From assembly GCA_036874045.1 (NCBI GenBank), contig JAZBRI010000011.1, positions 5,704,001-5,768,000 of the forward strand: a stretch of DNA of 64,000 nt. The letters are read 5' to 3'. Position numbers and translations under genes: made by a program. This document shows positions 21,735-33,050 of the stretch, one piece after another; position 1 is the first letter of the stretch, and the number at the start of each line of letters is the position of its first letter. The notes beneath the pieces were generated by a model. The model was not told the DNA's origin and searched no databases. It saw only the letters and a list, made by a program, of their open reading frames with translations. This DNA comes from Cymodocea nodosa (taxonomy: Eukaryota; Streptophyta; Magnoliopsida; Alismatales; Cymodoceaceae).

Positions 21735-21752
21735 TGGCACTGTTGCTGGGGA
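21735..21752 (+). other. Element D primer binding site
   Basis: TGGCACTGTTGCTGGGGA, six bases after the LTR. Athila/Tat-type elements usually have TGGCGCCGTTGCCGGGGA here; the three differences are all C/G to T/A changes, which fits decay of methylated cytosines. Confidence 0.75.
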
Positions 21753-23180
21753 GTTTTGGTTCTTTATATTGATTTATTAGATGATTTGCAAGATTTAATA
21801 TCATTTATATTGTTCTAGTTTTGTTGTTTTGTTGTTTTAGTTGAGTTATTATTTTTCTTTGTTTGTTTGCAAGGAAATGTATACATGGATTGGCCATTCT
21901 ATGTGTTCAATTCCTTGTTATCTGATTTACTTGTTACATGTTTAATTCAAGTATATAATTTGGTGAAAAGTAGCTTAATGGAGTAATGATAATCTGTGTA
22001 CAAATTATTAAGATAGAATCTGCCTATCTGGAAATTTAAATTTTTGATGTGCACGAGATTAGAACTCATTTTTATGATATTTTTCCTAGAATACTCCAAT
22101 TCTGATATTTCTTTTGAGTACTTATGCATAAAATTTTGATTAGTATGTTAAAAGATAAACATCTTATAAAATAGGGATGTTTTATAGAATTCTGGATAGG
22201 TTTCTGCTAATGAATTTTGAAAATATGATATTATGAAATTATTTAAAATTTAATTCAGTGACTTTTTCCAGAAACTAGATGAAATTTCCTTTCCAACGAG
22301 TATTTACATGTTTCATTTGGAGTTGTGTAGAATTCTATGTAAATTTTTAAAGTTGGCATATTAGATTTAACCAATAATATAAAGATCGGATAGTCAAGGG
22401 TATAATTGTCCGAACACTTCATGAAAAACTCAAACAGTTACACCTAACTATCCGAGTTTTCCCTGACCAAACAGTAACCCATAACTATCCGAGTTTTCCC
22501 AAAAGTAGGATAGTTAGGGTGAGCTATCCGATTTCTATAGGAAGGTTATTTTCTAGGTAGGATTTTCATAACATGCATTCTTATGATTGAAATTGCAGTT
22601 ACATGTTTGAATAAAAATTATTTTTAAAAATTTTTCATGAAACTACAGTAGTTTATCTTTCAAACAAGGTATTATACATTGTATTTGGATTTATATACAT
22701 TTCTGGAGAATTTTTCTCAAATGAGCTATTCTGTAGGCTACGAATTATAAGTCATCTGAGTTTCACACTATTTTGACAATACTTCAGTTTTGGAAATTTT
22801 TGTATCTGATTTTTCATAAAAACTAGAAATAGTTATCTTTCAGATGAATATTTATTTGTGAATTTTTGAGTTGTATGAATTTCTGGAGATTTATTTGAGT
22901 TAAGGTAGTGCAATCTGAATTCCAGGAATGTTGCATTTATACATTAGAAATGACACTCAAACTCAATAGGATTGTTGTTAATTGAATATATGATGTTTTA
23001 TGTGAATTTTAGTGGCATGAACTTAGAAATTTTTAATTAAATGAATGTAAAGAAATTTAAGCCCCAATTGAAATTAAAGAGTAATTGTTTTCTAATTCTT
23101 TTACTATATTGCAGATTTGCTTAAATTGCTTGAAGATAGTGCTTGATTGAATACATTCGGTTCGTTCATTTAGCTACATA
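21753..23180 (+). other. Element D leader without gag capsid region
   Basis: No ORF longer than about 60 codons. At 22384-22541 there is a cluster of half-sites otherwise seen in the Sirevirus LTRs of this window: ACTATCCGAGTTTTCCC occurs twice (near 22448 and 22484), with GGATAGTTAGG and AGCTATCCGA near 22508 and 22523. The remainder is AT-rich and unassigned. Confidence 0.55.
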
Positions 23181-23933
23181 TTGAATGCCATTATAGATGA
23201 TTATTTAGATTACAATATGGATGAAGTTAATTTTGATTTGACACCTACTTGCTCTAAATGTAAATTGAACAATCATGTTGATGCTGATTGCCCCTTCTAT
23301 ATGTTAAATGACGTAGGTGCATGTTCTGATTCTAATGTTAGTTCATCTCTATCAAGTTTAAATGTTAATGCTGATGTTTACGACACTAGTGGTTATAGTT
23401 ATGAAACCAAGGTGGAAAAGTCTATAGGTAGTAACCCTTATGGTGAGCCTTCAATCAATTTAGCTAAGGCAATTAATGAACTTAATGCTTCCATGGAGTT
23501 ATTAAAGTTAGCAAAAGCCTCTAGTGTCCCCATTGACATGGATGGTTATGAACATATAGATTTAGGTTCAACATCCTTTGTTGAGAATGAGTCGGTTGAA
23601 ATGTTTGTAACACTAAGGTCTGGAAGAGAGGTGAGCGCTCTTGAACGAGAAACTCCTTCTCTTGTACCGTTAGGTGTTCCTTTAGATAATGTAAACTCAT
23701 CTCAATTAGATAGAGAAATTGAGACTAATCAACCCATGGGGTTAGAAAAGGGTAAAAATATAGAAGTTGAGGTTAGTGATGTAGCACATATTTATGACTT
23801 AGATGATAACATTGGTGAGAGTGATAGTATTTTTGAATTAAATTATATAGAACCTTTAGAAAGAGATTTGGGAGAGATTATGAAACCATCTATTGTAGAG
23901 CCACCTTCTTTTGAACTAAAACCCTTGCCATAA
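23181..23933 (+). pseudogene. Element D: gag zinc-knuckle remnant and gag-protease linker
   Basis: About 250 codons. Near the start is a CX2CX4HX4C-like knuckle (CSKCKLNNHVDADC), where Asn replaces the usual Gly before His. Then a long acidic linker follows, and the motif FVTLRSGREV, typical of the border before protease in Athila/Tat elements. No capsid domain lies upstream and no protease active-site motif follows. The ATG is simply the first in the frame; the true N terminus is gone. A TAA closes the frame, but the same frame continues downstream into RT. Confidence 0.6.
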
Positions 23934-25115
23934 GACCTTAAGTATGCCTATCTAGGGGAGCAAAATACTTTGCCAGTCATTTTATCTTCCCACCTTTCTA
24001 GTGAGCAAGAGGAGAAGTTGTTAGTAGTTCTTAGCAAACATAAGGAGGCCATTGGTTGGATCATGGCCGACATTAAGGGAATTAGTCCTAATGTATGTCA
24101 GCATATAATTCACTTAGATAGTGATATTATTCCATCTAGGATCCCATAGAGAAGATTGAATCCTAATATAAAAGATGTGGTTAGAAAGGAAATTATTAAG
24201 TGGCTAGATTATGATATCATTTATCCTATTTCTGATAGTCCTTGGGTTAGCCCTGTTTAGGTTGTCTCAAAGAAATCTGGTATTACTATTGTGGAAAACA
24301 GCAATCATGAGCTAGTACCCACTAGAGTGCATACTGGATGGCGTGTATGCATTGATTATAGAAAACTTAATGCCGCCACTAAGAAGGATCATTTTCCCTT
24401 GCCTTTTATGGACCAAATGTTGGAAAAATTAGCAGGGCAAGAATATTATTATTTCTTGGATGGTTATTCTGGATATAACCAAATTCCTATTGCACTTTGT
24501 GATCAAGAGAAAACCACATTTACATGCCCTTTTGGTACTTTTGCATTCCAACGCATGCCCTTTGGTTTATGTAATGCTCCTACAACATTCCAAAGGTGCA
24601 TGATCGGCATCTTTTCGGACGTGATTGATAGATTTCTAGAAATTTTCATGGATGATTTCTCTATAGCAGGACCTTCCTTTGATGTGTGTCTTAAGAATCT
24701 AGAGTTAGTTTTAAAAAGATGCATTGATAAGAATTTAGTATTAAATTAGGAGAAATATCAATTCATGGTGCAACAAGGTATTGTGTTGGGCCATGTTGTA
24801 TCTAAGAAAGGGTTGGAGGTAGATAAAGCCCAAGTAGATTTAATAGCCAACCTACCACCTCCTAAATCAATTAAAGATATAAGAGTATTTTTGGGTCATG
24901 CTAGGTTTTATAGACAGTTTATTAAAGATTTTAGTAAGATTACTCGTCCTTTGACTAGTTTATTATCAAAGGATAATAAATTTGAATTCTTTAAAGAATG
25001 TCTAGAAGCCTTTGATGAGCTTAAGGGAGCCCTCACATCTGCACCTATTGTACATCCACCTGATTGGTCTCTTCCATTCGAGTTGATGTGTGATGGGTCA
25101 GATTACACGATTGGT
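23934..25115 (+). pseudogene. Element D: Ty3/gypsy reverse transcriptase, truncated by the 3' LTR
   Basis: In the same frame as the preceding ORF. Motifs in order: HKEAIGWIMADIKGISP, RRLNPNIKDVVRKEI, WRVCIDYRKLNAATKKDHFP, FAFQRMPFGLCNAPTTFQRC, catalytic IFMDDFS, LGHVVSKKGLEVDKAQ, and ITRPLTSLL. It stops inside the start of RNase H (LPFELMCDGSDYTIG), where the 3' LTR begins. In-frame TAGs stand where relatives have Gln (before RRLNP; in SPV-VVSKK) and Trp (before EKYQF). Both kinds are single transitions. Confidence 0.88.
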
Positions 25116-27326
25116 ATCAAAGTTAAGATTTGTGCATTTTATGATATGTTAAAGCATGCATTTTATGGATTTCAATTGCATATCACATGATATTTATATA
25201 AGATTACATGAAAACTATATTTTTAGGCTATGCATGTTTTTATGTATTAAAATTTAATTAATGCACAAATTTACCTTTAATAAAATTAATGTCAAGTTAC
25301 TAGCCCATATGTAGACACTTAATTCTTGGGAATAAACCATTTCTCACACATTTCAATTGCACACATGCATGACGTAAGTGTTATATATGCTTTTAAATTG
25401 AATATTATTATTAACATAAATCATTGGCATGATGTAAATAATAAGTCCCATTTTATTCATGGTTAAAATCAAGACCTAATATCAATTTTTATTACATCTA
25501 TTTTATGTTCTTGTTATGTGCTAAGTATTCTCCAAGTTTCATTTTAATAGGTGGCATCTATTGGAGCTTAAAAGATGAATTAATCTTCACCATTGGATGG
25601 AGATCTTAAATCATATATGGTTGGATTAATCCCAGCCATTGGATCAAAACTTACCCTTAATAAAAAGGACCACGATCATCCATGCAAGGAATCTCTCCAT
25701 TTCGGGCAACTCCATTCACGCAAGGGCTGCAGCCGTTTCTTCCATTCCAGTGTCGAGAGTGGAGGTGGACGGTCATTTCCAGCAACTCTCCATCATTTCT
25801 AGCAGCCTCCCTTCTCTTCCAAGGATGTGGACCATCTAGTTTCCCAAGAAAGGTGAGCATTTCTACGTCTTCCTCCTCCATTGAAGATACTTTCTCCTTT
25901 TTCAGGGTGGAATCTTAGGCATAAGGAGCTTTACGAGTGATTTTATGGTGGATTGGTGGAGAGAAGCCATGTCGGAACATTTAGAAGCAAGGAAGGATGT
26001 GTTTTACAGTGGACGGTGAATAGGGAGCATCTTCTTGGCTCGAGACAGCATGAGTTTGTTGCTTTGGAGGCTTAAGGACATGCAACTCGCTTCTTCCTTT
26101 GCATACCTAGGCGGATCCCTTCAAAAACACAATCCACAAGTGGTGACAGTCTTGCGGAGAGTCAATTGAAGTGGTATACAACCAAATAGGAAGCATATGC
26201 ATGGAAACAAGTGAAGACTTTATGGTAAAAACTAGAGCGGAGAGATCCTCATACACAGTTCCTTATTGCTATTGCATATATGTATGAGTGTTGGACGTAT
26301 GTGTTGATATATGGAATTCCATGTTTGTTTTATTTCTTTACTGGTTTATTTTTAGATTTCAAAAGTTATTTAGATACTAGATGATGTTTATATGTGAATA
26401 CTATAATCGTCAATCGAGTGTTTGAAGAAATAGTTGTGTATATAAATGCAGAAATTTGTGTATAGAGTTTTATCTATTTTGTTTAATTGATTTCTATCAG
26501 CTCTGATGACGGTTTTGATCGAATCTTGATGCAATCTCATATGGTTTTAAGTCTAGTTTCCAATGGATGTCATTTCATAATTTTTGGATGTTGTTTCAGT
26601 GGTTTTCACGAATTAATTCTCAACAGCTGCATCTAACCTGGAATCTAGGTTTGCATAGAGATTTTGTACGTTTTTTTGATCATTGATTTCTTTGAGCACA
26701 GATCAAGTTTTCATGATCTATAAATTGGATTTTCAAGATGAAGAAGTCAGTTTGTGATGAGATTTTATTTCACACCATTTCGTAAAGATTACAGAAAGTT
26801 ATGGTTTTTCTTGTAAAGATGTGTGTTTTGTGATTCGATATCCATGTTTTATGCTCTCTTGGTAGATTTGATGTCAATAACTCTTGGGTTTGAATTAGAT
26901 TGTGAAATTAAGCTAGATTTTAGATCTTTAGAAAATCCTTTCCAAATTGTATTTTTATGTGAATTTTCAGTGTATATTTTGGAAGGAATATGTTTTACAA
27001 GTGGAAGCCATTTCTGTAATTTCGAGAGCTATAATAGAGTTATAGGTGAGATTGTTTTGGAGTTGATTTGTGTATGTATATTCATGTATTTGTCCCAATT
27101 TAACTTTTAACCTTAAGTTTAACCATTGTTTAAATAAATTAAGATGCAAAGAAAGTTTTACAGTAGGATATTAATCAAACAATCAATCTAATAAATGTCA
27201 TTTAGACATACTCCCTATGGAAATGACCTATACTTGCACTGCTTAATACAATAAGGCACTGTGCGCTTGCAGTTAAATTATAAATGTAAAACTTGTTCTT
27301 TTAACGACACATGTTTCAACCTTACA
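25116..27326 (+). repeat. Element D 3' LTR
   Basis: Pairs with 19508-21728. Its first bases read ATCAAAGTTAAG rather than TGTAAAGTTAAG, so the terminal TG is lost or the deletion of the internal region reached the LTR edge. Ends TTCAACCTTACA, followed by the target ACTAC. Confidence 0.85.
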
Positions 27327-28560
27327 ACTACTGTCACAATAAATCTTAATTGTATCATAAGATATTCCAAAGTCTTCTAAAGTTTGCCTTATCCATAGAA
27401 TCTAAGTGCAACACAATGCAGCAGCAACATATTCAGCTTCAGTAGTTGAAAGTGCTACACAGTTTTGCTTTTTACTAAATGATGACACCAAATTATTTCC
27501 CAATAATTGACATGTGCTACTGGTACTTTTTCTATCCGATTTAGATCCTACATCAGTATATCCTATAAGATCTATTGAACTATTCTTAGAATAATACCGA
27601 CCAAAATTTTTAGTTCCTTGTATATATCTAAATATTCTTTTAATAGCCATTAAATGTGATTCTTTAGGATTAGATTGAAATCTAGCACAAGCACACATAG
27701 CAAACATGATATCAGGTATACTAGTTGTCAAATAAAGTAAAGAACCAATCATACTTCTATATTTTCTTTGATCTATTGATTTTCCTATGTCATCAATATC
27801 TAACTTTAAAAAAGTACTCATAGGAGTTCCTCGAATCCTTGTATCATTAAAATTAAATTTCTTAAGCATTTCAACTGCATATTTTTCCTGATTTAAAAAT
27901 ATACCTTTATCCATTTGCTTAATTTGAAGTCCTAGAAAATATGAAAGTTCTCTCATCATACTCATCTCAAACTAACTAGTCATCTCTTTAGAAAATATTT
28001 TTATTAGTTTTCTTGAAGTTGCTCCAAAGATTATATCATCCACATATATTTGAACAACAATTTGATCTTTAATAGCCTTTTTGATAAAAACAGTATGGTC
28101 TACTTTTCCCATGATATAACATTGTTCTATTAGAAAAGTAGATAATCTTTCATACCACAATCTAGGTGCTTGCTTCAAACCATGTAAGGCTTTCTTCAGT
28201 TTATACATAAAGTCAGGATTATTAATATCTTCAAATCCTGGTGGTTTTTTTACATAAACTTCTTCATTAATTAAATCATTTAGAAATACACTCTTTACAT
28301 CCATTTGATATAGTTTAAAATCCATATAACAAGCATAGGCCAATAAAATTCTAATAATTTCTAACCTAGCCACAAGAGCAAATATTTCATCATAATCAAG
28401 TCCTTCCTCCTATGTATACCCTTGTGCAACTAATCTAGCTTTGTTTCTTATAACTTGACTAGTTTCATTAGTTTTGTTTCTAAAAATCCACTTTGTACCT
28501 ATTATGGATTGATTTTCTAGTGGAGAAACTAATTCCCAAACATCATTTCTAATGAATTTA
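27327..28560 (-). pseudogene. Element C: reverse transcriptase and most of RNase H
   Basis: Close homologue of A's 8600-9746. Motifs: [31 protein letters not shown], catalytic YVDD in [43 protein letters not shown], and in RNase H GYTDVGSKSDRKSTSSTCQ and ALSTTEAEYVAAALCC. A stop near 27970 and a few upstream breaks interrupt it. The gene continues at 19507 across element D. Confidence 0.85.
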
Positions 28561-29640
28561 TTTAGTTCATTTTGCATTGCCACTATCTAATTTTCATCAA
28601 ATAATGCTTCTTCTATATTCTTTGGTTCCACCATAGTAACAAACATACACAAACTATTTAAATTTGCTAAAGCTCTAGTTTTAACTCCCTCATTTATATC
28701 ACCAATGACTTGAGTGATGGGATGTGATGAAGAATAACACCAATTTCAATGATTTTCCTCAATATTCTCATCAACATCTGAAAGTACATCACTTTGTTCA
28801 TTTAAGTTCATATTCTTTATTTTTTTAGATAAATCTTCAATCTCTCTGTTAATCTCTAATTCTCTTAGGAAGTTGATCATATCATCATTATAAGCTTTAG
28901 ATTCAGATTCTCTAAAAGAATTTTCATTGAAGCTTACATGAAGGGTTTCTTCGATGGTTCAAGAAGTTTTATTATAAACTCTATAGGCTTTACTTCTAGT
29001 AGAATAACCTACAAAATTCATTCATCCACTTTGGCTTGAAATTTATCCCTTTTATCCTTAGTGCTAAGAATAAAACACTTACAGCCAAATGATTTCATAT
29101 AGGAAATTTTTGGAACCCTATCAAACATAATCTCGAAAGGAGTTTTATTAACAAGAGGTCTTAGGTGACTTCTGTTAATAATATAACAAGCTGTATTCAT
29201 TGCTTCAGCCCAAAGATTTTGATGTAAATTATGTTCATTTAATATAGTTTTGGCCATTTCCTAAAGTGATCGATTCTTTCTCTCAGCAACACCATTTTGA
29301 GACGGTGCTCTTAGAAAAGAATATCTGTGATCAATGCCATAATCTTTACAGTAATTATTCATTTGATCATTTTCAAATTCAATACCATGATCACTCGTAA
29401 GTTTTTGAACAGAAACACTTTTTCATTTTGAACAAGATTACAATACATTTTAAATGTTTCAAAAACTTCTATTTTAGTTGCTAGAAAATATACCCAAGTG
29501 TATCTAGAGAAGTCATCTACTAAAACAAATATATACCATTTACCACCAAGACTCATGATTCTTGTTGGTCCAAAAAGATCCATATGTATAAGTTCTAAGA
29601 CTCTCTTGCTTGATATATCAGTTTTGTATTTAAAAGATTT
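28561..29640 (-). pseudogene. Element C: integrase core and C-terminal part
   Basis: Contains ELIHMDLFGPTRIMSLGGKW, FVLVDDFSRYTWVY, then an integrase segment equivalent to DHGTEF, SERKN-like and NEHNLHQNLWAEAMNTACYI motifs, FGCKCFILSTKDKRDKF and the acidic linker before RT. Frameshifts and stops split it near 29020, 29260 and 29360. Its upstream part is displaced by element E to 35143 onward. The target GATTT (29636-29640) borders E. Confidence 0.78.
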
Positions 29641-30013
29641 TGTGATGTGTGTGTCTTCCATCAAGTATATGTATATGTCATTGAATATGGTTGTATTTCT
29701 TTGATAATTTGTACAGGGGCAAACTTGTCTTTTGGGTATCACCAACCGTTGCCCCTATATATGTAAGGGGTCATCCACGTCCAAGGGATGCCATGCCAAA
29801 CCATCCCTTGATTTCGTTCTCCCCCTTCTTTGTACCAGCAACCATACAGCAAGAAATCATGATAGATTGATCACCTGTGGATGTACCTATGTTGGGGAAC
29901 CACGTAAATTTGTTGTTCTTCAAATTCTCCACTCGCAATCCTCTCTTCCACGCAGATCTCTTCTCCATGCCACCCCTAGATGCTCCACATTTGTTTGATC
30001 TTTCCGCACAACA
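29641..30013 (+). repeat. Element E 5' LTR
   Basis: Begins TGTGATGTGTGTG, ends TTCCGCACAACA. A likely TATA box, CCCTATATATG, lies at 29754-29764. Nearly identical to 34770-35142. Confidence 0.9.
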
Positions 30014-30015
30014 AC

Positions 30016-30027
30016 TGGTGTCAGAGC
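30016..30027 (+). other. Element E primer binding site
   Basis: TGGTGTCAGAGC, two bases after the LTR; one base from the tRNA-iMet-type TGGTATCAGAGC. Confidence 0.82.
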
Positions 30028-30765
30028 GAGGTTGGACATCTCTGGGTTTGCATCTGAAGTTTCGAAGAGTTTCATCAAGGTTCAAGCCATTTCCGAAAGG
30101 GATCTCTCCATTGTTGTAACTGCCGTCGTCACCGGCGCCAGTCTGCACACTTCGACACCAAGTCGTGCGCATTCCTCGTCCGTGCTCCATTGCATCTCAA
30201 ATTTTGAGGACGTGTAGTAAGCTTTGTAAAATTCCTTCCTTTAAAATTTCCAAGAGATTGATCAAGGTTCAAGTCATTTCTACAAGGATATCCCCCATTG
30301 TCGCAACTACCGTCGTTGCTGGTGCCAGTCTGCACACTCCGACGTCAAGTCATGCGCCTTCCTCGTCCATGCTCCGTTGCATCTCCAATTTTGAGGACGT
30401 GTAGTAAGCTTCCTGAACTTCCTTGCTTTAAAATTTCATGGTCAGAAGTTTCATATTTAGAGAGATACAGTAGGAGGCGTCTAGTTAGGGCACAATAGTT
30501 TTCTAGACGAGTGACTCTTTGATTGTCTGATTTTGGGCATTTTGTGATTGTGGTTTTGTGTTTGGTTTGTGCAAGTATTTGCTACTGTTTTGTGATAAGT
30601 AGTGTGCTTGGCTTGTGGCTGATTGCATTTCGTTGAAATCAGTAGTTTCAGTAGCATATTGTTGTTGAGATATTGCTTGCTATTGTGTACCTTGCCGTAG
30701 AATTGTGTTTGTTGAAATCACATTGTATCATGTCTGTATTGCTGGTTGTTTGTTGTTTTGAAAAC
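30028..30765 (+). repeat. Element E leader with a tandem duplication of about 188 bp
   Basis: 30061-30248 and 30249-30436 are two diverged copies of one unit: ATCAAGGTTCAAG, GCCAGTCTGCACAC, GCTCC(A/G)TTGCATCTC and TTTTGAGGACGTGTAGTAAG occur in both. The unit is CpG-rich against the surrounding AT-rich DNA. The short ORFs here follow the repeat and are not genes. From 30440 to the gag ATG the leader is GTTTT-rich and featureless. Confidence 0.75.
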
Positions 30766-31580
30766 ATGAATACTTTGGGGTTGAAGATAGAAAAGTTTGA
30801 TGATAAGAATAGCTTCAGCTTATAGCAAATTAAGATGAAGGCACTTCTAAAGCAACAAGGTATTTGGGCTCCTTTAAATAAGGAAACTACTCTGAACGAA
30901 AATTCGCTAGAGTTTGAATTGCAGGAGGAGAAAGCTCACTCCACCATCTTGTTGTGTTTGTCTGATGAAGTTATAATAGAAGTTGCTGATGAATCTACCT
31001 CGTTAGGTCTTTGGCAGAAACTTGAGTCATTGTATATGACTAAGTCTTTAACAAAAAAATTGTTGTTAAAGCAGAGACTGTTCTCTTTAAAGATGATAGA
31101 AGGTGTACCTCTTAAGCAGCATTTAGATCAGCTAAATGCTATTCTGATGGAATTCAAGAATATTGGAGTAATCATAGAAGATGAAGATGCAGCTCTTATC
31201 TTGCTTTGTTCACTCCCATTGAGTTATGAAAACTTTGTTCAGTCTTGTGTAGTTGGAAGAGATTCAATTACACTAGAAGAAGTGAGGTCCAACCTTCATT
31301 CCAGGGAGCTCAAGCACATGATGCATGGTAGAAATGAGGCAAGTGGTGTTGGCCTCTCAGCTCAGCAGCAAGAGAACAAGGGAAGAAGCTAGAGACAAGG
31401 TGGAGGGAAGAATAGAAGCAGAAGCAAGTCGAAGGGCAAGTACTCTAGGTATACTTGCCATTACATTAAGGAGAAAGGACATTAGAAATCACATTGTCCC
31501 AAGCTTATAAACAAAGGAAAGGCTGTTGTGGTAGAAACCAGTTCTGCGTCAGGTGATGACTTTTCTCTTACAGTTTGTTG
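30766..31580 (+). pseudogene. Element E: gag
   Basis: ATG at 30766 (NTLGLKIEKFDDKNSFSL), then a TAG at 30823-30825 where the family has Trp (FSLWQ). The capsid part runs through LWQKLESLYMTKSLTKKLLLKQRLFSLKM and LCSLPLSYENFV. The zinc knuckle is damaged: CHYIKEKGH-KSHC has Ile in place of the second Cys and TAG in place of Trp. A further TAG is at 31390-31392. No frameshift. It would form the particle shell; this copy cannot. Confidence 0.82.
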
Positions 31581-33050
31581 TAGTGCTTATTCTGATGATC
31601 AGTGGATTATGGACTCAGGAGCTTCACATCATATGACTCCTACTAGGGAGTATTTTGACACCTATGAGCAGGTGGAGGGTGGTCAAGTGACTCTGGCCAA
31701 TGATGATGTGTGTTCTAGAGTTGGTGTGGGCACTATAAAATTTAAACTGCATGATGGCACAATTAGAATTCTGGAGGACGTTTGGCACATCCCAAAGCTT
31801 GGAAAGAGTCTGATCTCACTGATGGCCCTTGATGCTAAGGGTTATAGATATATAGGTGGTGAGGGGAAGATCAGCATATTGAAAGGCTCGTTAGTTGTTA
31901 TGAAGGAAACCAAATCTGGTCCCTTATACATTTTGTAGGGCACTCCAATTGTTGGCGCAGCTACATCAACTATATCTGGTCAGCAAGATTTTTCTGTCAT
32001 GTGGCACTCAAGGATGGGTCATTTGGGGCAGAAAGGAATGCAGGAACTAAGTAGTCTGGGCAAGTTTGATGGGCACAAGGTTGCTTGTATTGACATGTGC
32101 AAGTATTGTGTCTTTGGCAAACAAAAAAGAGTGTCATTTGCACGCAGTCAGCATAGCTCCAAGGGAGTTCTTGATTATATTCATGTTGATTGTTGGGGGC
32201 CTTCACGTCAGCCTTCTATTGCAGGTTCCAGATATTTTCTTTCTATCATTGATTGTCATTCAATGATGAACTGGGTTTTCTTTTTGACACACAAAAGTGA
32301 AGCTTTTTCTTACTTCAAGCATTGGAAGAAGCAGGTAGAAAACCAAACAAACAGAAAGGTAAAATATCTTAGAACTGATAATGGTCTTGAGTTTTGTTCT
32401 CAAGAATTTGATAACTTTTGTAAAGATGAAGGCCTTACACGGCATAACACTATCAGGTATACCCCTCAACAAAATGGAGTGGCTAAAAGATTGAACAGAA
32501 CACTCCTAGAAAAGGCACGTTGTATGCTGTCTCATGTAGGTTTGAGCAAGAAGTTTTGGGCAGAGGCTGTTAATATAGCTTCCTATCTGGTGAACAGGTC
32601 CCATTCTAGTGCCTTAGATGGGAAGATACTTCTTGAGGTATGGTTGGAAAGATTTGTTAGTTATTCAAAGCTCAAAATTTTCAGGTGTCCAACTTACTAT
32701 CATGTGAACAATGGTAAGCTGGAACCACGTGCCAAGAAAGGCATATTTGTGGGCTATGGTGTTGGTGTAAAGGGATACAGGATATATGATATTGAATCTC
32801 ACAAAGTAATATATAACCATGATGTTACTTTTGATGAGAATTCTCTTTTCCAGGCAACAGATAAACTAGCAGGTGAAACACCAGAAATTGAGCACACCCT
32901 TCCTGAACAGATGGAGATAGATGACGCACAGCAGCCGCCTATCACTAATCAAGTTGAAATTAGAGAAATCTCATCTAAAACTCAGGAAAATGAAGTTGAG
33001 GAGGAAAAGGTGGAGTAACCACCACCAAGAACCATTGGCAAAGATCGTCC
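31581..33050 (+). pseudogene. Element E: protease and integrase with mutated catalytic Glu
   Basis: Protease motif WIMDSGASHHMTP, then GAG-pre-integrase (MWHSRMGHLGQKGM... CKYCVFGKQKRVSF), then the integrase core: DYIHVDCWGPS, RTDNGLEF and NGVAKRLNRT. In active copia integrases the last motif is NGVAERMNRT, whose Glu is the third catalytic residue; here codon 32485-32487 is AAA (Lys). TAGs at 31936-31938 and TAA at 33016-33018 interrupt the frame. C-terminal motifs GIFVGYGVGVKGYRIYD are intact. Confidence 0.85.

Larger units (their letters stand above)
19508..27326 (+). mobile_element. Ty3/gypsy (Athila/Tat-like) element D, internally deleted
   Basis: 7819 bp with TSD ACTAC (19503-19507; 27327-27331). 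LTRs of about 2.2 kb, a TGGCACTGTTGC-type primer site, the TLRSGRE motif at the gag-protease border, and RT of the FMDD type place it near Athila/Tat. Only 3.4 kb lies between the LTRs. The capsid part of gag, most of RNase H and all of integrase are missing, so it could only have moved with proteins from a relative, or lost these regions after insertion. Confidence 0.85.

Noticed and set aside
29732..30498. ORFs in the 5' LTR and leader of E on both strands
   Set aside because: They are duplicated by the LTR and by the leader tandem repeat, and none precedes gag in frame.
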